Part shown: piece after piece, positions 5,343-11,131 of the stretch
Layout: each line of letters begins with the position of its first letter
Position numbering within the stretch: the first letter of the stretch is position 1
NCBI GenBank assembly: GCA_002784795.1
Contig: PFLZ01000134.1
Location: 1 to 11,131, forward strand
Direction: 5' to 3'
Source: Candidatus Magasanikbacteria bacterium CG_4_10_14_0_8_um_filter_42_12
GTDB lineage: Bacteria; Patescibacteriota; Patescibacteriia; Magasanikbacterales; UBA922
Length of the DNA stretch: 11,131 nucleotides
The notes under the pieces: generated by a model
The model's input: the letters and a program-made list of their open reading frames with translations, nothing else
Told to the model about the DNA's origin: nothing
Database searches by the model: none
Program-made: the position numbers and the translations under genes

Positions 5343-5349
5343 GTCTTTT
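5320..5349 (+). terminator. Terminator-like hairpin closing the pilin cluster
   Basis: AAGACAGGAT (5320-5329) pairs perfectly with ATCCTGTCTT (5338-5347) around an 8-nt loop and runs into TTTTG. It starts 21 bases after the stop codon of the last pilin gene. Confidence 0.65.
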
Positions 5350-5367
5350 GTATCTAAGTATTTTTTT

Positions 5368-6129
5368 ATGAGTACATTTCATTCCCATATTGCTGTTTCT
5401 ATTGTCATCCCTGCGCGCAACGAGGAAGATTTTTTGCCGGCATGTCTCTCTGCAATAGACGCACAGGAAACGGATGCACAGCTTGAAATAATTGTTGTAG
5501 ACAATGGATCCACAGACAAAACCGTACTCATTGCAGAAGGACATGGTGTACAGGTACTCTATGAACCTGTGCCTGGAGTGGGGCGTGCTCGCGCACATGG
5601 TACGCGTGCAGCCCATGGGACGTATGTCTTGCATATAGATGCAGATACCAGACTTCCAAAAACGTATATACAAGAAGCACTCACACGATTTGCTGCAGAT
5701 CCGTCCCTCGTATGTCTCGGTGGTCGAATGCGTTGGTATGATGCAGGAAAAATGTACAATGCGGTCTGTTGGTCGTTTCATATGGTATTTGCTCCCTTGG
5801 TTCGTTTTTTGACACGGGGAGCGCTTGGCCCGATAGGCAACAACATGATGTTTCTCAAGTCTATCTATGACAAAACCACAGGGTTTGATACGAACGTAAA
5901 TTTTGGGGAAGACGCCGACATTGCAAAAAAGTTGCATACATATGGAAAGGTACGTCTCGATTTGTCCCTTGTGTGTGATACTTCTTCTCGTAGATTTCGG
6001 ACATTCAAGGATATTACCAGGCATATCGTAAATACAACGTATTTGTGTCTGAACAAGGCCATTCCCTACAATTATCTCTCTCCTTCGATGTGGCGCAAAG
6101 CAAAAGAGACGTCCTCCATTGACAAATAG
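5368..6129 (+). CDS. Family 2 glycosyltransferase (253 aa)
   Basis: Transfers a sugar from a nucleotide-activated donor in the cytoplasm; the acceptor cannot be told from sequence. The GT-A fold signatures are present: SIVIPARNEE (11-20), IVVDNGSTDKT (42-52), the metal-binding DxD in HIDADT (D91, D93) and NFGEDADIAKKL (178-189), whose ED is the usual catalytic-base region. There is no membrane anchor at the C-terminus, and the length is that of a bare catalytic domain. I chose the ATG at 5368. An upstream in-frame TTG at 5314 would run through the terminator hairpin. There is no Shine-Dalgarno sequence. It lies between the pilin cluster and ftsH, so modification of exported pilins is possible, but envelope polysaccharide synthesis is equally likely. 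Confidence 0.9.
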   Translation: MSTFHSHIAVSIVIPARNEEDFLPACLSAIDAQETDAQLEIIVVDNGSTDKTVLIAEGHGVQVLYEPVPGVGRARAHGTRAAHGTYVLHIDADTRLPKTYIQEALTRFAADPSLVCLGGRMRWYDAGKMYNAVCWSFHMVFAPLVRFLTRGALGPIGNNMMFLKSIYDKTTGFDTNVNFGEDADIAKKLHTYGKVRLDLSLVCDTSSRRFRTFKDITRHIVNTTYLCLNKAIPYNYLSPSMWRKAKETSSIDK

Positions 6130-6147
6130 CGTATCTGTACCTATACT
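6119..6147 (+). promoter_or_regulatory. Near-consensus promoter of ftsH
   Basis: TTGACA (6119-6124), a 17-bp spacer and TATACT (6142-6147) make the best sigma70-type promoter in the window. The -35 box overlaps the final codons and stop of the glycosyltransferase gene. Transcription would start near 6154, giving a 5' leader of about 26 nt without a Shine-Dalgarno sequence. Confidence 0.75.
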
Positions 6148-6179
6148 AACATGACTGTTTTTTTGACCATTCATTTTAT

Positions 6180-8009
6180 ATGAAACAGCTTTTGAAGAAT
6201 TTTGCCCTGGTTTTTATTGTGTTGTTTATTGCCGCAGGCCTTTGGGGGTATGCCGAATATGGCAATATCAAGCCTGAGACAGTAGGAATCAATCGTCTCG
6301 TCACTGAGATCAAGACTGATCAGGTATCCAAGATAGAAGTACAGGGAAGTACTATTCTCGCGACTCTCGACAATCCAGAAGAAACACAGCTTGAAGTACG
6401 AAAAGAATCAGGACAGCCTTTTTCTGAACTCATGCAAACGTATGGTGTCACAGCAGAGGAGCTGGCCATGATTGGTGATGTTCAGATAAAAGAACAATCG
6501 GGTATTCTTTTTTGGATGGCGATGCTTGCACCGTATCTGTTGCCATTGCTCCTTATCGTTGGTCTACTCTTTTTTATGACACGTCAGGCCAGTGGTATGA
6601 ACAACAAGGCCATGGGCTTTGGGCAAAGTAGTGCTCGACAGGCAAAACCGGATGACAAAGATAAAAAAACATTCAAAGATGTCGCAGGAGCGGCAGAAGC
6701 AAAAGAAGAACTTGAAGAAATTGTAGATTTTCTGAAAGACCCAAAGAAATTTGCAGACATGGGAGCAAAAATTCCAAAAGGTGTGCTCCTGATGGGAGCT
6801 CCTGGAACAGGGAAAACACTCCTTGCAAAAGCTGTCGCAGGAGAAGCTGGTGTGCCATTTTTTCACATCTCTGGTTCTGAGTTTGTAGAAATGTTTGTTG
6901 GTGTTGGTGCCTCTCGTGTGAGAGATCTGTTCAACAAAGCAAAAAAAGAAGCACCTGCAATTATTTTTGTAGATGAAATCGATGCTGTGGGACGAAAACG
7001 AGGATCTGGGCTTGGGGGATCACATGATGAACGAGAACAAACGCTCAATCAAATTCTTGTCGAGATGGATGGATTCGACCCAAATATTGGTGTTATTGTT
7101 ATGGCAGCTACCAACAGACCTGATGTCCTTGATTCAGCGCTTTTGCGCCCAGGCCGATTTGATCGACGGGTGACCATTAGCAAGCCAGATATCAAAGATC
7201 GTGAAGCTATTCTCAAAGTACATGCTGCCAACAAGCCATTTGAAAAAGAAGTGGATCTCAAAAATTTGGCTGAGCGAACGCCTGGATTTACTGGGGCAGA
7301 TCTCGCAAATCTCCTCAACGAAGCAGCAATTTATGCAGTGCGAAATAAGAAAAAGACTATTACACAAGATGATGTTCTTGAAAGTATAGAAAAAGTATTG
7401 CTTGGTCCACAGAAACGATCGAAGGTTATGAGCAAGAAAGAACGAGAAATGACTGCGTATCATGAAGCAGGGCATGCTATTGTGGGTCACTTTTTGGAAT
7501 TTGCAGATCCTATTCGAAAGGTTTCTATTATTGGTCGTGGTATGGCAGGTGGATATACCCTCTCTATGCCAACAGAAGATATCAGCTACAAAACAATTGC
7601 CATGTTCAAAGATGATATGGCTATGGCCATGGGAGGTTTTGTGGCAGAGCGTATGATCTATGGACATGAGTCTCTCAGTACCGGCCCAAGTAGTGATCTG
7701 AAAAGTGCGACCCAGTCTGCAAAAGCAATGGTGCTTCGCTATGGTATGAGTGACAAACTTGGTCCACGAGATTTTGGTCAAAATGAAGAAATGATTTTCC
7801 TTGCACAGGAAATTCATGAACAAAAAAATTATAGTGAAAAAACTGCTGAACTTATTGATGATGAAATTAGTTCGTTGCTCACCGAAGCTCGTGAGCGTGC
7901 AGAAAAGACGCTTGTAGACAAGCGAGATCAAATGGAGGCGCTTGTGAAATTATTGCTCGAAAAGGAAACGGTTGAGGAAGAAGAGTTTAAGGCGATTATG
8001 GATGCATAG
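6180..8009 (+). CDS. ftsH: ATP-dependent zinc metalloprotease FtsH (609 aa)
   Basis: Membrane-bound AAA+ protease that unfolds and degrades misfolded or unassembled membrane proteins and short-lived regulators, working as a hexamer. Helix 1 is about 7-24, a small exported domain spans 30-105, and helix 2 is about 110-133. The AAA+ module shows Walker A GAPGTGKT (206-213), the pore loop MFVGVG (F239), Walker [10 protein letters not shown] (261-269) and the second region of homology with arginine fingers in LLRPGRFDR (321-329). The protease domain has HEAGH (428-432) and the third zinc ligand D506 in [10 protein letters not shown], so it should be active. A charged coiled C-terminus follows. 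Length is normal for the family. It has its own strong promoter. Quality control of the many pilin-like proteins nearby is a reasonable guess but not shown. Confidence 0.98.
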   Translation: MKQLLKNFALVFIVLFIAAGLWGYAEYGNIKPETVGINRLVTEIKTDQVSKIEVQGSTILATLDNPEETQLEVRKESGQPFSELMQTYGVTAEELAMIGDVQIKEQSGILFWMAMLAPYLLPLLLIVGLLFFMTRQASGMNNKAMGFGQSSARQAKPDDKDKKTFKDVAGAAEAKEELEEIVDFLKDPKKFADMGAKIPKGVLLMGAPGTGKTLLAKAVAGEAGVPFFHISGSEFVEMFVGVGASRVRDLFNKAKKEAPAIIFVDEIDAVGRKRGSGLGGSHDEREQTLNQILVEMDGFDPNIGVIVMAATNRPDVLDSALLRPGRFDRRVTISKPDIKDREAILKVHAANKPFEKEVDLKNLAERTPGFTGADLANLLNEAAIYAVRNKKKTITQDDVLESIEKVLLGPQKRSKVMSKKEREMTAYHEAGHAIVGHFLEFADPIRKVSIIGRGMAGGYTLSMPTEDISYKTIAMFKDDMAMAMGGFVAERMIYGHESLSTGPSSDLKSATQSAKAMVLRYGMSDKLGPRDFGQNEEMIFLAQEIHEQKNYSEKTAELIDDEISSLLTEARERAEKTLVDKRDQMEALVKLLLEKETVEEEEFKAIMDA

Positions 8010-8026
8010 ATACGTGTGAGAGGTGT

Positions 8027-8218
8027 TGCGTAGAAAGATTGCGTTCAGCTTCGCTTCACTAAGATTCATTTTTGCTAGCGCAAAAAAAGATTGAAGATTA
8101 CGCTCTAAAAAGAAGGACATGCATGATATGCATGTCCTTCTTCGTATGTAACATAATCTTCAGTCTTATCCTGACAACGTCAGGATATATTCTTAGCGAA
8201 GCGCAATCTTTCTCCGCA
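8027..8218 (+). repeat. Nested inverted repeats forming a cloverleaf-like element
   Basis: This fills most of the 278-bp gap after ftsH. The outer stem pairs 8027-8043 with 8202-8218 (one mismatch in 17). A second stem pairs 8052-8064 with 8191-8203 (12 of 13), or alternatively 8048-8055 with 8195-8202. Inside lie a left hairpin (TTTTTGC/GCAAAAA, 8069-8086), a stem 8087-8100 with 8154-8167 (one G-U pair) topped by the 15-bp hairpin at 8110-8142, and a right hairpin (8167-8187). All are compatible in a single fold, apart from shared bases at 8202-8203 and 8167. It could be a palindromic mobile repeat (MITE or REP-like) or a structured RNA at the end of the ftsH transcript. No target-site duplication is visible. 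Confidence 0.75.
8110..8142 (+). terminator. Perfect 15-bp hairpin, likely 3' end of the ftsH transcript
   Basis: The arms 8110-8124 and 8128-8142 are perfectly complementary with a GAT loop. It has an A-run before and only TT after the stem, so it could act in either direction. It is the tip of the larger cloverleaf element. Confidence 0.5.
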
Positions 8219-8253
8219 CTCCCACAGAACATGGTAGCGAATTTCCGTCTATG

Positions 8254-8262
8254 TGATATACT
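8254..8262 (+). promoter_or_regulatory. Extended -10 promoter for the membrane-protein gene
   Basis: TGATATACT is an extended -10 box (TG-n-TATACT). No good -35 box is seen at the right distance, which is common for extended -10 promoters. Transcription would start near 8269, about 19 bases before the ATG. Confidence 0.5.
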
Positions 8263-8287
8263 ACTCATACTTGTCCCGTAAACTCCT

Positions 8288-9250
8288 ATGAAACCACCAC
8301 TCTACAGAGAAGCACTCGCACACAGCTGGCATCTTGCCTGGAAAGAACATAGCCTTTGGCCCTTTGGTATGTTTGCTGCTGCCCTTGGGCAGATGGGTAT
8401 TGTTGATGCTCTCGTACAACTCTGGTTTACGGCACGTGGATATCGTCCAGGATCTGGTTTTGTGACACTATATGATCTTTTTCAAGCAGGATTTTCTGGA
8501 AATCCTATTCCACATGGATTGATTGGGTGGGTTGCGTTTCTCTGTATTGTATTCGTTGGGTTTGGTATTGTTATGACTTTTTTTGCTGTGGTTTCCCAAG
8601 GGGCTTTGGTACACAGCACCGCACATAGCGTACACCACAAGCGGTTGCCAGATGCGGGTGTTTCATGGGATGTAGGAGTCGCTTCATTGTGGAAAGTATT
8701 TGCTATCAATGTACTCAAAAAGGTCCTGTTGGGCGTAGTAGGACTTCTTGTTGCCCTTATGTCTTGGCCGATTCTTTTTTCGCTCGGTGGATCTCCGTTG
8801 TTGTTTTTGGTTGTGTTTTTACTTGCTGCTATGAGTTCTCTGATCGTGTCTGTTGTATCGGTCTATGCTATTGGGTATGTGGTCATAGAAGAGTATGCGT
8901 TTCTTCCAGCCGTGAGAACAGGCTGGACACTTTTTAGAGAACATTGGCTCGTGTCACTCGAAGTAGGCATGGTTATTTTTGTCTTCGACCTTCTGGTATC
9001 GTTCCTTTTTGTGACGATATTTTTTGTCTCTCTATTGCCGGCGTTTGTGGCGTATATGTTTGCTTTGTTATTTTCATCTACATTGATTTTTTCGCTCGGG
9101 GTTGCTGTTTCTACCACACTTTTTCTTATCTGCCTCTTTCTCATTGCTTCGGTGTTTTCAACATTTACTATTGCTGCATGGACATATCTCTTTATGCAGA
9201 TGCATAAGACTGGGCTCAAGAGTCACGTGCTACATTGGCTTGGTCGGTAG
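8288..9250 (+). CDS. Multi-pass membrane protein of unknown function (320 aa)
   Basis: I do not recognise a named family with confidence. The protein has about six or seven hydrophobic segments, near residues 24-45, 78-105, 138-163, 169-200, 222-248, 251-275 and 277-305. The cytoplasmic-looking start ALAHSWHLAWKEHSLWPFG resembles the opening of uncharacterised integral membrane proteins common in CPR and other bacteria. A second amphipathic stretch, EYAFLPAVRTGWTLFREHW (202-220), lies before the last helices. No catalytic motif, transporter signature or signal peptide is visible. A histidine-rich bit (VHSTAHSVHHK, 108-118) follows the second helix. The ATG at 8288 follows an extended -10 promoter and has no Shine-Dalgarno sequence. 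The ATPase gene starts 30 bases after its stop codon, so the two may be cotranscribed. Confidence 0.8.
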   Translation: MKPPLYREALAHSWHLAWKEHSLWPFGMFAAALGQMGIVDALVQLWFTARGYRPGSGFVTLYDLFQAGFSGNPIPHGLIGWVAFLCIVFVGFGIVMTFFAVVSQGALVHSTAHSVHHKRLPDAGVSWDVGVASLWKVFAINVLKKVLLGVVGLLVALMSWPILFSLGGSPLLFLVVFLLAAMSSLIVSVVSVYAIGYVVIEEYAFLPAVRTGWTLFREHWLVSLEVGMVIFVFDLLVSFLFVTIFFVSLLPAFVAYMFALLFSSTLIFSLGVAVSTTLFLICLFLIASVFSTFTIAAWTYLFMQMHKTGLKSHVLHWLGR

Positions 9251-9280
9251 ATATTCGTTATTTTGTTAGCTTCAACTTGT

Positions 9281-11047
9281 ATGGGCGACCTTCCTTCAAT
9301 AGACGATTTACTTCCTTCAAAAAAACAACCCGAAGGTGATACGGAAGACGTATCTTCTGTTCAACCCCTATCGCAATCTTCGATTCGTGTTGCTTCTGAT
9401 GAAACAGAAGAAAAGTTTGCAAAAAAAATGCAAAAGGTTGGCATAAAAGAAAAAGAAGTAGAAATTCAGAGAAAGGCGAGCATGCTTGGGTTTCCTCATA
9501 TTGATTTGTCTTCATTTCCAATCAGTCATGAAGCGCTCAAACAAATTTCACAAGAAGATGCCGTACGTCTGAACATGGTTTGTTTTTTTGTGAATCAAGA
9601 TGAAATTCGTCTCGGTGCACTTGATCCGCAATCGGAAGAAAACAAGGCTTTTTTGAAAGATATAGAACATCGTACCTATACAAAAGGAACGCTGTACATG
9701 ATTTCAGAGCATAGTCTGCAACGTGTATTTGATTTGTATAATACACTTCCACACATATCGCCAATATCAAAAGATGTTGAAATCGAAACGTCGGATCTTG
9801 AAAAAGTGCAAGCAAGTGTGCAGGATTTTCGGTCATTGCAAGAGAGTATTGAGCGTGTGAGTACGACTGATCTTGTCACCTTTCTTCTAGGAGCAGGTCT
9901 GAAGCTCAATGCGTCTGACGTGCATGTAGAACCAGAAGAGGACAAAACTGTCATTCGTCTCCGTCTTGATGGGATGCTGCATGATGCCGCAACACTTCCA
10001 AAAGAGGCGTACCAAAAATTGGTCTCTCGTATAAAATTACTTTCTTCTCTCAAATTGAACATTACCGACAAGCCACAAGATGGACGATTTACGATCAATG
10101 TCCCTACTGGTGAAGTCGATGTGCGTGTTTCTGTCATGCCAACGGTCTATGGTGAAGGCATTGTTATGCGTCTTTTGGTCCAAAATCGTGAAGGGCTTAC
10201 CCTCGACAGCTTGGGACTTCATGGTGAAGCCTACAAGGTATTACTCGCTGAAATTGCGCGTCCGAATGGGATGATCATTACTACCGGACCAACCGGGAGC
10301 GGAAAAACAACGACGCTCTATGCGATCATGCAGATGCTCAATAAATCTGATGTCAAAATTATTACGCTCGAAGATCCTGTTGAATACAAAATGCCGGGGA
10401 TAAATCAAAGTCAGATTGATCATGCAAAAGACTACACGTTTGCAAAAGGATTGAAATCTATTTTGCGGCAGGATCCTGACATTGCTATGGTCGGAGAAAT
10501 TCGTGATCTCGAGACAGCTGATACGGCTATTCAGGCAGCGCTGACAGGACATCTTATTCTATCTACACTCCATACCAATAGTGCGGCTGGTGCAATTCCT
10601 CGTTTTCTCGCTATGGGGGTCAAACCATTTTTGCTCGCACCTGCGCTGAATGCTGTGATAGGGCAGCGACTTGTACGAAAGCTTTCGGATACTGCAAAAG
10701 TCGAGGCGACTTTGACGCCAGAGCAACAAACAAAGGTAGATGCTATCATTGCGTCCCTTCCTCCCAAAATTCTTGAAAAAGTGCAGGGGAAAAAACAGAC
10801 TTTTTATACAGCGCCAGAGTTCACATCGGGTGGGGAGTTGGGGTATAAGGGAAGAATTGGCATATACGAAATTTTTGTGATGAGCGATACTATCGAGGAA
10901 TCAATTATGTCAAACAAAATTTCTGAATATGATATAGAGAAGCTTGCGCAGGAACAGGGGATGATTACTATGGCGCAAGATGGTGTGCTCAAGGCGCTCG
11001 ATGGGTTGACCTCTATCGAAGAAGTCTTCCGCGTTACAGAACAATAA
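9281..11047 (+). CDS. pilB: Type IV pilus assembly ATPase, PilB/GspE family (588 aa)
   Basis: Cytoplasmic hexameric ATPase that powers pilin polymerisation in type IV pili or related secretion systems. Residues 1-40 are polar and unstructured. About 45-160 resembles the N-terminal MshEN/T2SSE_N domain (FPHIDLSSFPISHEAL). The catalytic core has Walker A GPTGSGKT (336-343), the Asp box ITLEDPVEY (361-369), Walker B AMVGEIRD (402-409) and the His box LTGHLILSTLHTN (421-433). The four zinc-binding cysteines expected between RLVRKL (463-468) and GYKGRIGIYE (521-530) are missing. Only one cysteine (C101) remains in the whole protein. The ATG at 9281 is preferred; an in-frame TTG at 9263 would add six residues. 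No ribosome binding site is present. It is PilB rather than PilT because of the N-terminal domain, but GspE cannot be separated from it here. Confidence 0.93.
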   Translation: MGDLPSIDDLLPSKKQPEGDTEDVSSVQPLSQSSIRVASDETEEKFAKKMQKVGIKEKEVEIQRKASMLGFPHIDLSSFPISHEALKQISQEDAVRLNMVCFFVNQDEIRLGALDPQSEENKAFLKDIEHRTYTKGTLYMISEHSLQRVFDLYNTLPHISPISKDVEIETSDLEKVQASVQDFRSLQESIERVSTTDLVTFLLGAGLKLNASDVHVEPEEDKTVIRLRLDGMLHDAATLPKEAYQKLVSRIKLLSSLKLNITDKPQDGRFTINVPTGEVDVRVSVMPTVYGEGIVMRLLVQNREGLTLDSLGLHGEAYKVLLAEIARPNGMIITTGPTGSGKTTTLYAIMQMLNKSDVKIITLEDPVEYKMPGINQSQIDHAKDYTFAKGLKSILRQDPDIAMVGEIRDLETADTAIQAALTGHLILSTLHTNSAAGAIPRFLAMGVKPFLLAPALNAVIGQRLVRKLSDTAKVEATLTPEQQTKVDAIIASLPPKILEKVQGKKQTFYTAPEFTSGGELGYKGRIGIYEIFVMSDTIEESIMSNKISEYDIEKLAQEQGMITMAQDGVLKALDGLTSIEEVFRVTEQ

Positions 11048-11088
11048 AAATGTGGTATTATACTCTACAGAGTGAACTCATACAGAGT
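11034..11088 (+). promoter_or_regulatory. Possible promoter and repeat-containing leader of the next gene
   Basis: TATACT lies at 11059-11064 with only a weak -35 (TTACAG at 11034-11039, 19-bp spacer). Downstream, TACAGAGT occurs twice (11066-11073, 11081-11088), each part of a small hairpin (CTCT/AGAG and AACTC/GAGTT). An ATG at 11120 (Met-Pro-Glu-Ile) could start the next gene, but only four codons are visible. Confidence 0.3.
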
Positions 11089-11131
11089 TTCCAACAAAGA
11101 CACGCAAATTAATCAGCGCATGCCCGAGATA

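Noticed and set aside
5296..6174. 292-codon open frame on the minus strand
   Set aside because: It lies opposite the glycosyltransferase, whose plus-strand product has clear family motifs. The antisense translation is cysteine- and histidine-rich without any recognisable fold.
7134..7931. 265-codon open frame on the minus strand
   Set aside because: Entirely antisense to the conserved ftsH coding region and without recognisable motifs.
8005..8240. Target-site duplication flanking the palindromic element
   Set aside because: The bases directly outside 8027 and 8218 do not form a matching direct repeat, so insertion by a transposase is not supported from this sequence alone.
8072..8281. 69-codon open frame in the gap after ftsH, with a hydrophobic stretch
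   Set aside because: It starts on a TTG inside a hairpin, runs through nested inverted repeats that fully explain the sequence, and has no ribosome binding site or recognisable domain.
9263..9280. TTG start for the ATPase gene
   Set aside because: It would add six residues that are not needed for any domain. The ATG at 9281 is the better start, and neither has a ribosome binding site.

Overview
The window reads as one co-directional stretch (all genes on the + strand) of a bacterial chromosome, most likely a Patescibacteria/CPR genome. This lineage call is inference. It rests on a tandem family of very small pilin-like proteins of the T4SS_pilin (VirB2/TrbC-like) type that is common in that group, on a type IV pilus ATPase without the usual zinc-binding cysteines, on a generic multi-pass membrane protein of a style seen in CPR genomes, and on the near absence of Shine-Dalgarno sequences. 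No rRNA, tRNA, CRISPR array, transposase or integrase was seen.

Layout. Positions 1-5299 hold eight pilin-like genes (the first cut by the window edge). Each has a signal peptide, a first membrane helix, a short charged cytoplasmic loop (usually WMTARGE followed by K/R), and a second membrane helix ending near SYAITxFV. Most are little more than this core. Three carry extra exported C-terminal regions: the 1268-2572 gene has a 36-cysteine tail made of an internal duplication, the 2579-3244 gene has an unrelated six-cysteine domain, and the 4778-5299 gene has a short tail with two cysteines. A four-helix-bundle (S23/IVP family) gene at 769-1134 is inserted among them. It is surrounded by arrays of a degenerate heptamer, TAANNNG, that begin at stop codons and recur in inverted orientation. 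A gene-less version of the same inverted arrangement sits at 3786-3896.

Positions 5320-5349 hold a terminator-like hairpin closing the pilin cluster. It is followed by a family 2 glycosyltransferase (5368-6129) and then ftsH (6180-8009), which has a near-consensus promoter whose -35 box lies at the end of the glycosyltransferase gene. Positions 8027-8218 are an unusually ordered set of nested inverted repeats that can fold as a cloverleaf of about 190 nt. After it come a multi-pass membrane protein (8288-9250) and a PilB/GspE-type ATPase (9281-11047). The window ends in a possible promoter/leader for the next gene.

How the parts may fit together (inference): the pilin-like proteins would be exported, retained in the membrane and possibly assembled into a surface filament or secretion conduit. 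The cysteine-rich tails would be exposed outside the membrane. FtsH could remove unassembled membrane subunits. PilB energises type IV pilus assembly, which is a different filament class from VirB2-type pilins, so the two need not be one machine. The most promising undescribed elements are the pilin array with its cysteine-rich fusion, the heptamer/S23 cassette, and the cloverleaf palindrome after ftsH.
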